Assembly (NCBI GenBank): GCA_901457705.2
Contig: LR590083.2
Coordinates: 4,092,597 to 4,156,596 of the forward strand
Direction of reading: 5' to 3'
Origin: Beijerinckiaceae bacterium RH AL1
GTDB lineage: Bacteria; Pseudomonadota; Alphaproteobacteria; Rhizobiales; Beijerinckiaceae
Length of the DNA stretch: 64,000 bases
Program-made: the position numbers and the translations under genes
Part shown: piece after piece, positions 9,830-18,554 of the stretch
Numbering within the stretch: the stretch's first letter is position 1
Layout: each line of letters begins with the position of its first letter
Notes under the pieces: model-generated
Told to the model about the DNA's origin: nothing
Databases searched by the model: none
The model's input: the letters and a program-made list of their open reading frames with translations, nothing else

Positions 9830-11083
9830 TCAGTGCGCGACGGCCGCGGCGGCGGCCTCGTCGATCAGCCGGCCGGTGCGGAACCGGTCGAGCGTGAACG
9901 GCGCGTTGATGGCGTGCGGCTCGCCGGTGGCGAGTGTGTGTGCAAAAACGTGGCCGGAGCCGGGCGTCGCCTTGAAGCCGCCGGTGCCCCAGCCGCAATT
10001 GACGAAAAGATTGGCGACCGGCGTCTTGCCGATGATCGGCGAGCGGTCCGGCGTCACGTCGACCGTGCCGCCCCACGAGCGCAGCATCCGCATGCGGGTG
10101 AACTGCGGGAACATCTCGCAGATCGCATCGAGCGTGTGCGTGGTGATGTGCAGGCCGCCCTGCTGCGAATAGGACGTGTACTGGTCGGTGCCCGCCCCGA
10201 TCACCAGCTCGCCCTTGTCGGACTGCGAGATGTAGGCGTGCACGGCGTTCGACATGACGACACAGGGGAAGACCGGCTTCACCGGCTCGGACACCAGGGC
10301 CTGCAGCGGATAGCTCTCGAGCGGCATGCGCACGCCGGCCATCGCCATCACGGTCGAGGTGTTGCCGGCGGCGACGACGCCGATCCGGCCGGCGCCGATG
10401 AAGCCGCGGCTCGTCTCGACGCCGACAGCGGCGCCCGAGGCGTCGCGCCGGATGCCCGTCACCTCGCAGTTCTGGATGATGTCGACGCCGCGGTCCGAGG
10501 CGCCGCGCGCATAGCCCCAGGCCACCGCATCATGGCGGGCGGTGCCGGCGCGGCGCTGCAGCGCGCCGCCGAGCACGGGGTAGCGGATGTCGGGCGAGAC
10601 GTTTAGCGGCGGGCAGAACGCCTTGCAGGCCTCGATGCTCAGCCATTCGTTGTCGATGCCGTTGAGCCGGTTGGCATAGACGTGGCGCTTGAAGCTCTGG
10701 ATGTCGTGCTGGTTGTGCGCCAGCATCAGAACGCCGCGCTGCGAGAACATGACGTTGTAGTTGAGCTCCTGCGACAGCCCTTCCCAGAGCTTGAGCGCGT
10801 GCTCGTAGATGCCGGCGCTCTCGTCGTAGAGGTAGTTGGAGCGGATTATGGTGGTGTTGCGGCCGGTGTTGCCGCCGCCGATCCAGCCGCGCTCGAGCAC
10901 CGCCACGTTACGCACGCCATGCACGCTCGCGAGATAGTAGGCGGTGGCGAGACCATGGCCGCCGCCCCCGACGATGACGACGTCGTAGCGCTCGCGCGGC
11001 GCCGGGTCGCGCCACTGGCGCCCCCAGCCCTGGTGGCCGTTCAGGGCTTCGGCAAGCAGCGAGGGCAGCGAGAATCGGCGCAT
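9830..11083 (-). CDS. soxB: Sarcosine oxidase beta subunit
   Basis: The protein has 417 residues. An N-terminal FAD-binding Rossmann motif ([20 protein letters not shown]) is followed by the beta-subunit signature [17 protein letters not shown]. The C-terminus has [16 protein letters not shown] and [16 protein letters not shown]. This is the catalytic flavoprotein subunit that oxidises sarcosine. I chose ATG 11083, which aligns with the usual [14 protein letters not shown] start; the open frame upstream is arginine-rich and unlike the family. It is the first gene of the minus-strand run that continues to dgcB, and its promoter must lie in the 134-bp gap shared with the divergent regulator. 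Confidence 0.94.
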   Translation of the reverse strand: MRRFSLPSLLAEALNGHQGWGRQWRDPAPRERYDVVIVGGGGHGLATAYYLASVHGVRNVAVLERGWIGGGNTGRNTTIIRSNYLYDESAGIYEHALKLWEGLSQELNYNVMFSQRGVLMLAHNQHDIQSFKRHVYANRLNGIDNEWLSIEACKAFCPPLNVSPDIRYPVLGGALQRRAGTARHDAVAWGYARGASDRGVDIIQNCEVTGIRRDASGAAVGVETSRGFIGAGRIGVVAAGNTSTVMAMAGVRMPLESYPLQALVSEPVKPVFPCVVMSNAVHAYISQSDKGELVIGAGTDQYTSYSQQGGLHITTHTLDAICEMFPQFTRMRMLRSWGGTVDVTPDRSPIIGKTPVANLFVNCGWGTGGFKATPGSGHVFAHTLATGEPHAINAPFTLDRFRTGRLIDEAAAAAVAH

Positions 11084-11217
11084 GGGAGAGCCCCTGGAAC
11101 GAGATGACCTTGCGGGTTTGGCCGCGCGCTTGCTTGGCTGGAACCGACCAAGTCTTTCCCTTTTGCGACGCAGGCACAACGCGTTCGGCCGGCTCGCTTC
11201 CATTTCGCGCAGGGTGC
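11084..11217. promoter_or_regulatory. Divergent promoter region between soxB and the GbdR-like gene
   Basis: This gap must hold the promoters for the long betaine operon on the minus strand and for the regulator on the plus strand. It contains an inverted repeat, CTTGG (11133-11137), 10-bp spacer, CCAAG (11148-11152), which is a candidate operator for the divergent AraC-type regulator. The operator idea is inference from position and symmetry only. Confidence 0.4.
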
Positions 11218-12252
11218 ATGCTCGCCGCCGATATGTCGCCATCGACGCCTTCCGCCGCCGCGAGACCCGCGGGCGCGGCCACGACTCTTCGGCGCATCGG
11301 CTTCCTGCTGGTCGATCGTTTCTCGATGATCGCCTTCGCGGCGGCCTGCGAGCCGCTGCGCCTCGCAAACCGCGTCGCGGGCCAGGACTGCTACGATTTC
11401 TCGCTCTTCTCCGCCGACGGCGAGAGCTGCCGCGCCTCGAACGGCGTCGAGGTGCGGACCGAGGGGCGGTTCGCCGAGGCGGGCGATCGTGACGCGCTGA
11501 TCGTCTGCGCCGGGCTCGACGTCCACCTGCCGGACCATCGCGCGCTCAACGCGGTGCTGCGGCGCGCCGCCGCCCGCGGCGCGATGATCGGCGCCGTGTG
11601 CACCGGCGCCCACGTGCTGGCCAAGGCCGGGCTCATCGACGGCTACAGGGCGACGGTGCACTGGGAGAACATGCCGAGCCTGACGGCGGCGCACCCGGAG
11701 GTCGCCTTCGGCTCCGACCTCTACGAGATCGACCGTCGCCGCATGACCTGCGCCGGAGGCACGGCGGCCGCGGACATGATGCTGGCAATCATCATGCGCG
11801 AGCACGGCGCCGCCATCGCCTCGGCAGTCGCCGACCAGCTGATCCACCACCGCATCCGCGACTCCAGCGAGCGCCAGCGCATGGACCTGCGCATGCGGCT
11901 CGGCGTCGCCAACGGCAAGCTCCTGAGCGCCGTCGCGCTGATGGGCGAGACGCTCGCCGAGCCGATGAGCACGGCGGCGCTCGCCAAGGCGGTGCAGGTC
12001 TCGCCGCGCCAGCTCGAGCGCCTGTTCATGAAGTACCTCGGGCAGTCGCCGAGCCGGCATTATTTGACGATGCGGCTCGAGCGCGCCCGCGACCTCATCC
12101 GCCAGACCTCCCTGCCGCTGATCGACATCGCGACCGACTGCGGCTTCACCTCGGCCTCGCATTTCTCGAAAACCTACGCCGGCTGCTTCGGCAACCCGCC
12201 GAGCGTCGAGCGCCGGCAGCGGCGCTCGCGTCTCGATATTGGGTCGGAGTGA
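11218..12252 (+). CDS. GbdR-like AraC-family regulator with GATase-1 (DJ-1/PfpI) domain
   Basis: The protein has 344 residues from the ATG at 11218 (AGGG just upstream); an ATG at 11233 is also possible. Residues about 20-200 form the glutamine-amidotransferase-like sensor domain of the GlxA/GbdR type ([25 protein letters not shown], then [19 protein letters not shown]). The C-terminal third is an AraC helix-turn-helix domain ([16 protein letters not shown], then [17 protein letters not shown]). Regulators of this architecture next to sox and gbc genes activate betaine or dimethylglycine catabolism in other bacteria. It is divergent from soxB, which supports that role. A related carnitine or sarcosine regulator cannot be excluded. 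Confidence 0.82.
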   Translation: MLAADMSPSTPSAAARPAGAATTLRRIGFLLVDRFSMIAFAAACEPLRLANRVAGQDCYDFSLFSADGESCRASNGVEVRTEGRFAEAGDRDALIVCAGLDVHLPDHRALNAVLRRAAARGAMIGAVCTGAHVLAKAGLIDGYRATVHWENMPSLTAAHPEVAFGSDLYEIDRRRMTCAGGTAAADMMLAIIMREHGAAIASAVADQLIHHRIRDSSERQRMDLRMRLGVANGKLLSAVALMGETLAEPMSTAALAKAVQVSPRQLERLFMKYLGQSPSRHYLTMRLERARDLIRQTSLPLIDIATDCGFTSASHFSKTYAGCFGNPPSVERRQRRSRLDIGSE

Positions 12253-12460
12253 GCGCGAGAGGTTTCTGCGACGGCAACACACCGCGAGCCGTCCGACCGT
12301 CAGGGCGCCCTAAGCCGATGTCGCTGGCGACCGCGACCGGCGACCGGTCTGGGCGACCGATGCGCGGTCCGAAGGGCTGATCCTCGCAACGCCGAGTGGT
12401 GCCGATACCGCCGCTGTCCTAACGATCCATGCAGCCTGCACACGCGCCGGGACCAACGCC

Positions 12461-12751
12461 TTGCCGATCAAGATCACCGTCATCCTCAAAGCCCATCCCA
12501 GCAAGGTGGACGAGCTCAGGTCGCTCCTCGACACCCTCGTCGCGCCGAGCCGCGCCGAGCCCGGCAACCTCCGCTTTGACATCTGGCAGGACCAGACCAA
12601 CCCGTGCCGGTTCGTCCTCGACGAGCTCTACACCGACGACGCCGCCGTCGCCGCGCATCGCGCCACGCCGCACGTTCAGGCCTACCTCTCGCAAATCAAT
12701 GACGTCGCCGACCGCACCTCCATCGTGCTGAACCCAATCGCGATCGGCTGA
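12461..12751 (+). CDS. Antibiotic biosynthesis monooxygenase (ABM)-family small protein
   Basis: The protein has 96 residues: MPIKITVILKAHPSKVDELR, then EPGNLRFDIWQDQTNPCRFVLDELYTDDAAVAAH, then HVQAYLSQIND. This is the ferredoxin-like ABM fold seen in YgiN-like quinol monooxygenases. The start appears to be TTG at 12461, because no in-frame ATG precedes the conserved first strand; GGGA lies about 12 bp upstream. It stands alone between the regulator and the left element junction. No substrate can be inferred. Confidence 0.72.
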   Translation: MPIKITVILKAHPSKVDELRSLLDTLVAPSRAEPGNLRFDIWQDQTNPCRFVLDELYTDDAAVAAHRATPHVQAYLSQINDVADRTSIVLNPIAIG

Positions 12752-12855
12752 TACACGGGCGCGAGCTCCTGCGAGAGCGACTGAAGCCAGCGACGATTCT
12801 GGTTTCCGTGATCCGCATCAAACGGCAGCGAGTAATGGGCATCTTGAGCACGATT

Positions 12856-12900
12856 GGCGCACCCGACAGGATTCGAACCTGTGACCTCTGCCTTCGGAGC
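12856..12900 (-). other. attL: 3' half of a split tRNA-Arg(CCG)
   Basis: On the minus strand these 45 nt are a tRNA 3' half: anticodon loop CTCCGAA, the 3' side of the anticodon stem (GGCAG), the variable loop, the T arm with TTCGAAT, the acceptor CGGGTGC, a G and an encoded CCA at 12858-12856. The sequence entering the loop from higher coordinates is unrelated to any tRNA 5' half. The matching 5' half is at 52861-52902. The two share the core gccttcggag (12891-12900) and sum to 77 nt. Confidence 0.93.
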
Positions 12901-13029
12901 AATTTAATCTGCCCTTCGACGCTTTGCGATGGGTTTCGCTCCGATGCGCTATGTTACTGTAATCACTAAACAAATTGAAATTACGTCTTGTCTGACGTAT
13001 CCTCCAGCACGCCCCGATTTGCGTCCTGC

Positions 13030-13052
13030 TGCTTACGTGGTGCTTACGCGAG
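13030..13052 (+). repeat. Left pair of putative integrase arm-type sites
   Basis: TGCTTACGtgg at 13030 and TGCTTACGCGAG at 13041 are direct repeats spaced exactly 11 bp, just upstream of the integrase gene. The same pair in the same orientation with the same 11-bp spacing is found near the right border at 52741. This fits arm-type sites of a tyrosine recombinase with an N-terminal arm-binding domain. Their position 28-50 bp before the integrase start also allows autoregulation. The function is inferred. Confidence 0.6.
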
Positions 13053-13079
13053 AGCGGGACTTGGGATGGGAGAATCCCC

Positions 13080-14438
13080 ATGACTAAGCTCACGAAACGG
13101 ATCGTAGACGCGGCCGAGGCACGCGGCAAAGATTACGTCATCTGGGATGATGAACTACCCGGTTTCGGCCTGCGCGTCTTCACATCCGGCAAGCGCAGCT
13201 ACGTCCTTCAATACCGATCATTGGGTCGCTCGCGGCGCTACACCATCGGCTTGCATGGTGTGTGGACTGCAGAAACGGCACGGCAAGAAGCGAAGGTCCA
13301 ACTGGGCCGCGTGGCCCAGGGCGACAATCCCGCCGAGGAGCGCCAGCTCGATCACAAGGCGATCACCGTCAAGGAGCTTTGCACCCTCTATCTCAATGAC
13401 CTGAACGCGGGGCTCATCCTCGGCAAGGGCGGACGGCCGAAGAAGCCCGGCACGATCTCCAGCGACATCGGCCGAATCCATCGTCACATCATCCCGCTCG
13501 TGGGCACGCGGCGGGTGAAGGACCTGAACAAGGCCGACATCAACAAGGTCCTGAAGGACATCATGGCCGGCAAGACGCGCGTCTCGGTCAAGACGAATAA
13601 GCTGCGCGGGAAAGCCATCGTGACGGGAGGAACCGGAACCGCTACGCGGACGGTGGGGTTGCTCGGCGGCATTCTCACCTACGCCGTGGAAGCCGGTATC
13701 ATCACGACCAATCCCGCACACGGATTGCGGAAGCCGAAGGACAATGTGCGCGGCCGCCGGCTCACCGAGGCGGAATATCGGACTCTGGGCGAGATGCTGG
13801 TGACGGCGGCCGAGGACGAAAAGTATGCCATGACAGTCGAGATCATCCGGCAGATCGCGCTGACCGGCTGCCGCCGCAGCGAGATGATCGGGCTGATGTG
13901 GGCCGAGGCGGATACCGACACCAGTTGTCTGCGCCTGATCGACAGCAAGGAGGGTACATCCGTCCGCCCGATCGGACTTCCGGTGGTCGAATTCCTGGAA
14001 ACACGTCGGAAGACGAAGACCGGCTCGTATGTCTTCCCGGGCTATGGCGAGGACAACGCATTCGGCGGCTTCCCGAACCACTGGAAACAGATTTTCAAGG
14101 ACTCCCCGCTGGCCGGCGTCACGCCGCATGTCCTGCGTCACAGCTTTGCGAGCGTCGGCAACGATCTGGGCTTCACCGAGGTGACGATCGCGGCCCTGGT
14201 CGGGCACGCCAAGGGCTCGGTCACGAGCAAGTACATTCATACGCTCGACACGGCGCTCATCATGGCCGCAGACACTATCGCCGGCTACATCCAGGGCCTG
14301 CTCGACGGGAAGGCGTTCAAGCAGACCACATACGCGCTCGACCGCGACTCCCGCAAAGCGGCGCTGGCCCGCTTCCTGCTCAAAGCTTCCGGCGAGGATT
14401 TGGCGGACGCAGAGGAGAGCCAGCGGCTGGCCGCATAG
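13080..14438 (+). CDS. int: Tyrosine-type site-specific integrase with N-terminal arm-binding domain
   Basis: The protein has 452 residues. The N-terminus (DYVIWDDELPGFGLRVFTSGKRSYVLQYR) is the DUF4102-type arm-DNA-binding domain. The catalytic domain shows the first Arg in LTGCRRSEMIG (about 264), HVLRHSF (about 350-356), VGHAKGSVTSKYIHT with the later His, and the nucleophile Tyr near 385. The ATG at 13080 has GGGAG upstream. It reads into the element from the left border, 180 bp from the split tRNA, and is the likely enzyme for integration at the anticodon loop. All catalytic residues I can look for are present. Confidence 0.95.
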   Translation: MTKLTKRIVDAAEARGKDYVIWDDELPGFGLRVFTSGKRSYVLQYRSLGRSRRYTIGLHGVWTAETARQEAKVQLGRVAQGDNPAEERQLDHKAITVKELCTLYLNDLNAGLILGKGGRPKKPGTISSDIGRIHRHIIPLVGTRRVKDLNKADINKVLKDIMAGKTRVSVKTNKLRGKAIVTGGTGTATRTVGLLGGILTYAVEAGIITTNPAHGLRKPKDNVRGRRLTEAEYRTLGEMLVTAAEDEKYAMTVEIIRQIALTGCRRSEMIGLMWAEADTDTSCLRLIDSKEGTSVRPIGLPVVEFLETRRKTKTGSYVFPGYGEDNAFGGFPNHWKQIFKDSPLAGVTPHVLRHSFASVGNDLGFTEVTIAALVGHAKGSVTSKYIHTLDTALIMAADTIAGYIQGLLDGKAFKQTTYALDRDSRKAALARFLLKASGEDLADAEESQRLAA

Positions 14439-14514
14439 CGCCGGAGAAGCTTCGGAGACGCGTCGTATTGTAATTTGCACTACGATGTGCTAGATAGCCG
14501 GCGAGGAGTCATCC

Positions 14515-14814
14515 ATGGCCACGAATGCTGAACGCAAGGAACACCCTATCTCGATGCGCCTGCCAGAGGCGGATATCGCGATGATCGATCGCGCCGCCGG
14601 GCTGCGGGGGCGATCGCGCACGGACTTCGTCCGCGAAGCCGCCGTCCGCGCGGCCGAGGATGTGTTGATGGACAACAGGCTGATCCGCATGAGCGCGGAA
14701 GGCTTTGCCGATTTCATGGCGATCCTTTCGGGGCCTGCAGTCCCGGTGCCCGAAATGGTGGACCTCGCAAAGCGTCCGGCCCCCTGGGAGCCAGGCTACG
14801 TCACGAAAGCCTGA
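14515..14814 (+). CDS. TacA-like (DUF1778) antitoxin
   Basis: The protein has 99 residues. The N-terminal KEHPISMRLPEADIAMIDRAAGLRGRSRTDFVREAA is a ribbon-helix-helix DNA-binding segment of the DUF1778 type, and the C-terminal tail would bind and neutralise the partner toxin. It is followed after 3 bp by a GNAT acetyltransferase gene, the usual antitoxin-toxin order. A good ribosome site (GAGGAG) precedes the ATG. The pair probably stabilises the element and represses its own promoter in the 76-bp gap after the integrase gene. Confidence 0.87.
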   Translation: MATNAERKEHPISMRLPEADIAMIDRAAGLRGRSRTDFVREAAVRAAEDVLMDNRLIRMSAEGFADFMAILSGPAVPVPEMVDLAKRPAPWEPGYVTKA

Positions 14815-14817
14815 GCC

Positions 14818-15327
14818 TTGGTTCTCTCGGCTCCCGAACCGCTGACCGCGGCGCACGACGTTTCAGAGTTCGACTGCGGGAAGCCCACGCTCGACCATTG
14901 GCTCAAGACGCGGGCGCTCTCCAATCAGGAGAAGGGCTTCACGGCCGTCCTGGTCGTCCACCAAGCCAACCGTGTCGTCGGCTATTACGGCCTTGCACCG
15001 ACAGCAGTCGTGCCCAGCGCGTTGCCGCGCGCCATCCGCACCGGGCAGCCGCCCGATCCGGTTCCATGCCTGCTGCTCGGCCAGCTCGCCACCGATATTG
15101 CCTGGGTCGGGCGCGGAGTCGGAACAGGCTTGGTCAAGCATGCCCTCGAGCGTTGCGTGACCGCCGCTGGTCTCGTCGGCGGTCGCGCGCTCATGGTCAA
15201 TGCCGTCGACGAGGAGGCGGCTGCGTTCTGGCAGCGGCGAGGCTTCACGCCGTCGCGGGATGACCGGCTCATCCTGTTCCGGTCGATCGCCGCGATCGCG
15301 GCGTCACTGGAGCAAGCCCGAAGCTGA
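14818..15327 (+). CDS. TacT-like GNAT acetyltransferase toxin
   Basis: The protein has 169 residues of the GNAT fold. FDCGKPTLDHWLKTRALSNQEKGFT is typical of TacT-type toxins that acetylate aminoacyl-tRNA. The acetyl-CoA loop reads GRGVGTGLVKHALERC, and AAAFWQRRGFTP is the closing strand-helix. The likely start is the TTG at 14818, 3 bp after the antitoxin stop, since no ATG is suitably placed. The partner antitoxin is immediately upstream. The target tRNA cannot be predicted from sequence. Confidence 0.85.
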   Translation: MVLSAPEPLTAAHDVSEFDCGKPTLDHWLKTRALSNQEKGFTAVLVVHQANRVVGYYGLAPTAVVPSALPRAIRTGQPPDPVPCLLLGQLATDIAWVGRGVGTGLVKHALERCVTAAGLVGGRALMVNAVDEEAAAFWQRRGFTPSRDDRLILFRSIAAIAASLEQARS

Positions 15328-15358
15328 GCGCCACCCCGATAGGACGAGGTACGAATCT

Positions 15359-15559
15359 ATGCCGACAATCACGCTTTCGGCCACGCCTAAGGGCAATGGA
15401 TATCAGGCCACAGTCACATTGCCCGACGGTGTCTCCATCAGCTCGGCCGAGACCTATCCGTCAATCGCCGAAGCAATGACCGCCGCTGCGAAGAAGCTGC
15501 TCGACATGCCCGCCCGCTTGGAAGCACTGGACCGCACGGAGCCGCCGGTCGCGTCGTAA
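15359..15559 (+). CDS. Small hypothetical protein, 66 aa
   Basis: The frame MPTITLSATPKGNGYQATVTLPDG starts at ATG 15359 with GGACGAGG upstream. The composition is soluble and mixed, with no membrane segment or clear motif. The first half looks like a beta-rich strand pair and the second a helix (IAEAMTAAAKKLLDM). It follows the toxin gene by 31 bp and may belong to the same transcript. I do not recognise a family. Confidence 0.55.
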   Translation: MPTITLSATPKGNGYQATVTLPDGVSISSAETYPSIAEAMTAAAKKLLDMPARLEALDRTEPPVAS

Positions 15560-15725
15560 CGCACCGAGACGCCCAATCGACCTACTTGCCGACGACTGAT
15601 CGTGCCGACCCATCGGAGGCGGGCCGCCCGAGATCCCGAGAGATGCCGCTCGCCAGTTGTGATCAAGAAGCGCGAAAAGCCCCGTCACCACGACAATACC
15701 CGCTACATTCGGGAGGAGAGGTTTT

Positions 15726-15965
15726 CTAGCGGCCCAGTTTATTAAGACCTATTCGCGCGATAATGAAAATAACCAGGAAGAACGTGCCCAGCGTTGCAAA
15801 TATCGTGCTTTCACCTGTTGCCACCTCATATCCAGATACAACAGAAACGACAATCGCCAACGTAGCCAGTGCGATGTAACTTGGGACCGGGCGCTTGATC
15901 GCGGCCACAACGACGACGATCATAGTGCATAGGTTCGCGGCAAGCGTTATTTGCGCAGCACTCAC
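15726..15965 (-). CDS. Small integral membrane protein, 79 aa
   Basis: The protein begins at a GTG at 15965 preceded by AAGGAAT. Three hydrophobic segments are visible: about 7-22 (LAANLCTMIVVVVAAI), 28-44 (YIALATLAIVVSVVSGY) and 55-71 (IFATLGTFFLVIFIIAR). There is no recognisable motif. It opens the lower-GC cargo zone and points the same way as the PilZ gene behind it. Its role is unknown. Confidence 0.55.
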   Translation of the reverse strand: MSAAQITLAANLCTMIVVVVAAIKRPVPSYIALATLAIVVSVVSGYEVATGESTIFATLGTFFLVIFIIARIGLNKLGR

Positions 15966-16124
15966 GGCTATTCCTTCATCGCGAAAATGATCGCGATTGC
16001 GTCTGCCTGCATGAATTTGGAGGCTGCCGACTGATGGCTACCTCTGTCGTGCTGGCTTGGCGGCCGGGTCCTTGGTGCGCTCTGGTTTGTTCGCAGCGCA
16101 TTCGTTCTCGTGTCTCGGACACGC

Positions 16125-16415
16125 TCATTTTGCCGAAACCCCGACGAGGTTCCCGCGACGCCAGACTAAGCGACATGACATCCTTATGCCGGCGCTGGCG
16201 ACGTCCAGGTCAAATCTGTCGGGAACATGAATCGAGGGCTCGACCTCAAGACGGGCTCCTGACTCCGAAATATTTCGCACCACGCAATTGAGGACCGAGG
16301 ATTGTTGTTTGAAAATTATCCGGCCTTCGAGGAGAGTTCGGCGGCGGGGCAAGCTGCGGCGATCATCGGCAGGCTCCTGCTGAAGACCGCCGGGCTTGTC
16401 GATTGGATTGCTCAT
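16125..16415 (-). CDS. PilZ-domain protein (probable c-di-GMP receptor)
   Basis: The protein has 96 residues. The c-di-GMP-binding signature is present as RRSLPRRR (RxxxR type) near residue 20 and NISESGARLEV (N/D-x-S-x-x-G) near 48. It is a single-domain PilZ protein without catalytic partners. The ATG at 16415 has GGAAG upstream. A palindrome of the TATAC-N4-GTATA type lies about 120 bp upstream (16537-16550), shared with other cargo genes. The regulated process is not evident. Confidence 0.8.
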   Translation of the reverse strand: MSNPIDKPGGLQQEPADDRRSLPRRRTLLEGRIIFKQQSSVLNCVVRNISESGARLEVEPSIHVPDRFDLDVASAGIRMSCRLVWRRGNLVGVSAK

Positions 16416-17233
16416 CTTCCGAGCTGCCGAGTATGTGCAGAGAACCTATGAAGCATGTCGAGCAAACGTCCACACGCTCCCAATGATTTCAAGCCGTCCT
16501 CGCGGTTAGCTCGACGCTACCGATGGCAATGATTCGTATACCTGCGTATATTGAAGGGGTGTCGCGAACTGGTTGAGACCCTTGCCATCCCCGTGCGATC
16601 CGGCGAGGCGACGGGCTCCCAGGTTGGTGAGCTTCTGAACAGCCGATTTACCGACTAGGTCCGACTCCGGTGAATTGGCTCGCTCTTTGGAAGGCGAGGA
16701 TGATACCCCAGGCGCGGATTCGATATGCAAATCGAAGAACCGTCCTAGCGTCACGCGAATCGATAAAGCCGCGCCAAAACAGCCACGCCGCCGCATGCGA
16801 AAGAACGTCAGCACCGGCAAAAATGATACCGGCAAGGCGACGCCTTGATCGATCATGGTCCAGGTTGAAGCGATCGAACCCCCTGTCGTTCCCTCTGCGT
16901 CGCTTTGGATGCCGCCGCCCGAAGTCCGGATCAAGTATCGAACGCCTCACCTCCAAGAACGGTCGCCGTTGCCAGGTCCGCTGCTCTGGCCGGCCCACGC
17001 CGGCCATCCGCTTGAGATTCGCACAATCGGTGGCATCGCGGGAATTTTTCGCCAGAGTGCCTTTCTCCGGAAAGGGACGCCGAATTTCCGAGATAGTGCA
17101 AAGACGAACACCATTATATCCTCCAGTAAGCTGCGAAGGCACATCACCGGCAGATCAAGTCTCGTTGCTTGTTACGATTATTCCATGTGGTCCAGTCGGA
17201 CCGTTATTGAAGGCCGTGTTCAAGGTGGCTTGC
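16416..17233. other. Unassigned 0.8-kb stretch containing one palindromic box
   Basis: No convincing gene is seen. Short open frames on both strands overlap heavily, are rich in Arg and Ser, and none shows a recognisable domain. TATAC-CTGC-GTATA at 16537-16550 is one of five similar palindromes in the cargo zone. The stretch may be a decayed gene downstream of the ABC ATPase gene. Confidence 0.4.
16537..16550. promoter_or_regulatory. Palindrome box a: TATAC-CTGC-GTATA
   Basis: This perfect 5+5 inverted repeat with a 4-bp spacer lies about 120 bp upstream of the PilZ gene start. It is of the same form as boxes at 21693, 22483 and 24635, and similar to the wider-spaced box at 24656 in front of the CsoR/RcnR-type gene. 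Operator function is inferred. Confidence 0.5.
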
Positions 17234-18538
17234 CTACGTTGGGTCTTCTAAGCTGAAGAGATCGGCCGTTTCATTGTAGGCGTAGACTTCCGCATAGCGG
17301 CCCCACTGTATAACCGCTTTGAGTGTTTGGTCGGCGTAGCTCTCCGACATGAAGTCCTCGAGCTCGTCGCGAAAGCGCCGCGCCGGTGCCTTATGACTTG
17401 GCCGTTCATCGAGCACTCGTCGGATGTGGGCGACGAGCGGCACAAAATTGAGAAGATGCTGGGCGAAGAGGTGCTTACGCTCGTCTATGTCGGCTAAAGC
17501 ATAGCGGCGACCAGCCGGGAGAAGCTTTATGTCGCCACCTTCCAGTTCGGCGAAGCGAAGCAATTGTAGGACTTCCGCGATCGGAAAGAGGTCGTCCACC
17601 TCATAATGAAGGCGGCTGCCAAGCTCCGGCAGATCGGCTCGGCCGCTACTGGGGTCAGCGTTGATCGCCTCCAGGAGACCAGCCAAGGAGTTCGTTGAGA
17701 CGCGAGGCAGCGCCATCCCGATGCCCGTCCCAGGAAACAATCCATCGCGCGGTTGGCCGGGTTCACTCGTTTGGGTCATGCGGACATAAATGTCCTCGAC
17801 CAACGCACGAAACGACGGGTCCTGCCGGTTACGTGGCTGCGGGATATCTACTTTGATTTCGCCGATCACGCGGCCAGGATTCGAAGAGAACAGAAGGACT
17901 CGGTCGCACATAAGCACCGCTTCTTCGATGTTGTGCGTGACCATCAAAATTGACTTGATCGGCATTCGTCCTTCCGACCAAAGATCGAGAAGGTCGGTTC
18001 GGAGCGTTTCCGCTGTGAGAACGTCCAGTGCGGAAAAGGGCTCATCCATGAGAAGAACGTCTGGGTCAACGACCAACGCTCGTGCTAGTCCGACACGTTG
18101 GCGCATGCCCCCCGACAGTTCTTTTGGATATGCGCTCTCGAATCCGTCCAGACCGATCAGGTCAATCGCCGCAAGTGCGCGCTTACGTCGATCGGCAGGC
18201 GGGACATTTTTCGCCTCCAAGCCAACTTCGACATTCTGCAGGACCGTCAACCATGGAAAGAGCGCAAAGGTCTGGAAGACCATTGCGACCGTGGAGGGCC
18301 GACCGTTGTCCGTTTTCGGGAACTCAATGACACCGCGTGTCGGGGTAATGAGCCCGGCGATTGAGCGTAGCAGCGTAGATTTTCCAGAGCCGGATCGCCC
18401 GAGTAGCCCTACGATCTCATTCTCCTTGAGGGTCAGATCGACATTGTCTAGGACCAGAAGCTCCTTTCCTCCTGGCTTTCCGTAGATTTGGCCGAGGTTG
18501 TGAACATCGACCAAGCACTGCTTTTCAAGGGCTATCAC
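17234..18538 (-). CDS. ABC transporter ATPase, nitrate/sulfonate-type with C-terminal AAA-associated domain
   Basis: The protein has 434 residues. The ATPase domain shows Walker A GRSGSGKST, the Q-loop VFQTFALFPWLTV, signature LSGGMRQRVGLARAL and Walker B VLLMDEPFSALD. Residues about 285-430 form the extra C-terminal domain found in a subgroup of NrtD/SsuB-like ATPases. The start is GTG 18538 with GAGGAGGGA upstream, 16 bp after the permease gene. No substrate-binding protein is nearby, and the permease gene is broken by an IS, so the transporter is probably dead. Its substrate is unknown. Confidence 0.85.
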   Translation of the reverse strand: MIALEKQCLVDVHNLGQIYGKPGGKELLVLDNVDLTLKENEIVGLLGRSGSGKSTLLRSIAGLITPTRGVIEFPKTDNGRPSTVAMVFQTFALFPWLTVLQNVEVGLEAKNVPPADRRKRALAAIDLIGLDGFESAYPKELSGGMRQRVGLARALVVDPDVLLMDEPFSALDVLTAETLRTDLLDLWSEGRMPIKSILMVTHNIEEAVLMCDRVLLFSSNPGRVIGEIKVDIPQPRNRQDPSFRALVEDIYVRMTQTSEPGQPRDGLFPGTGIGMALPRVSTNSLAGLLEAINADPSSGRADLPELGSRLHYEVDDLFPIAEVLQLLRFAELEGGDIKLLPAGRRYALADIDERKHLFAQHLLNFVPLVAHIRRVLDERPSHKAPARRFRDELEDFMSESYADQTLKAVIQWGRYAEVYAYNETADLFSLEDPT

Positions 18539-18554
18539 GCGCCAATCCCTCCTC

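Noticed and set aside
16506-17256. Several overlapping open frames of 60-190 codons on both strands
   Set aside because: They are mutual shadows rich in Arg and Ser, with no family motif, and none has a good start with ribosome site.
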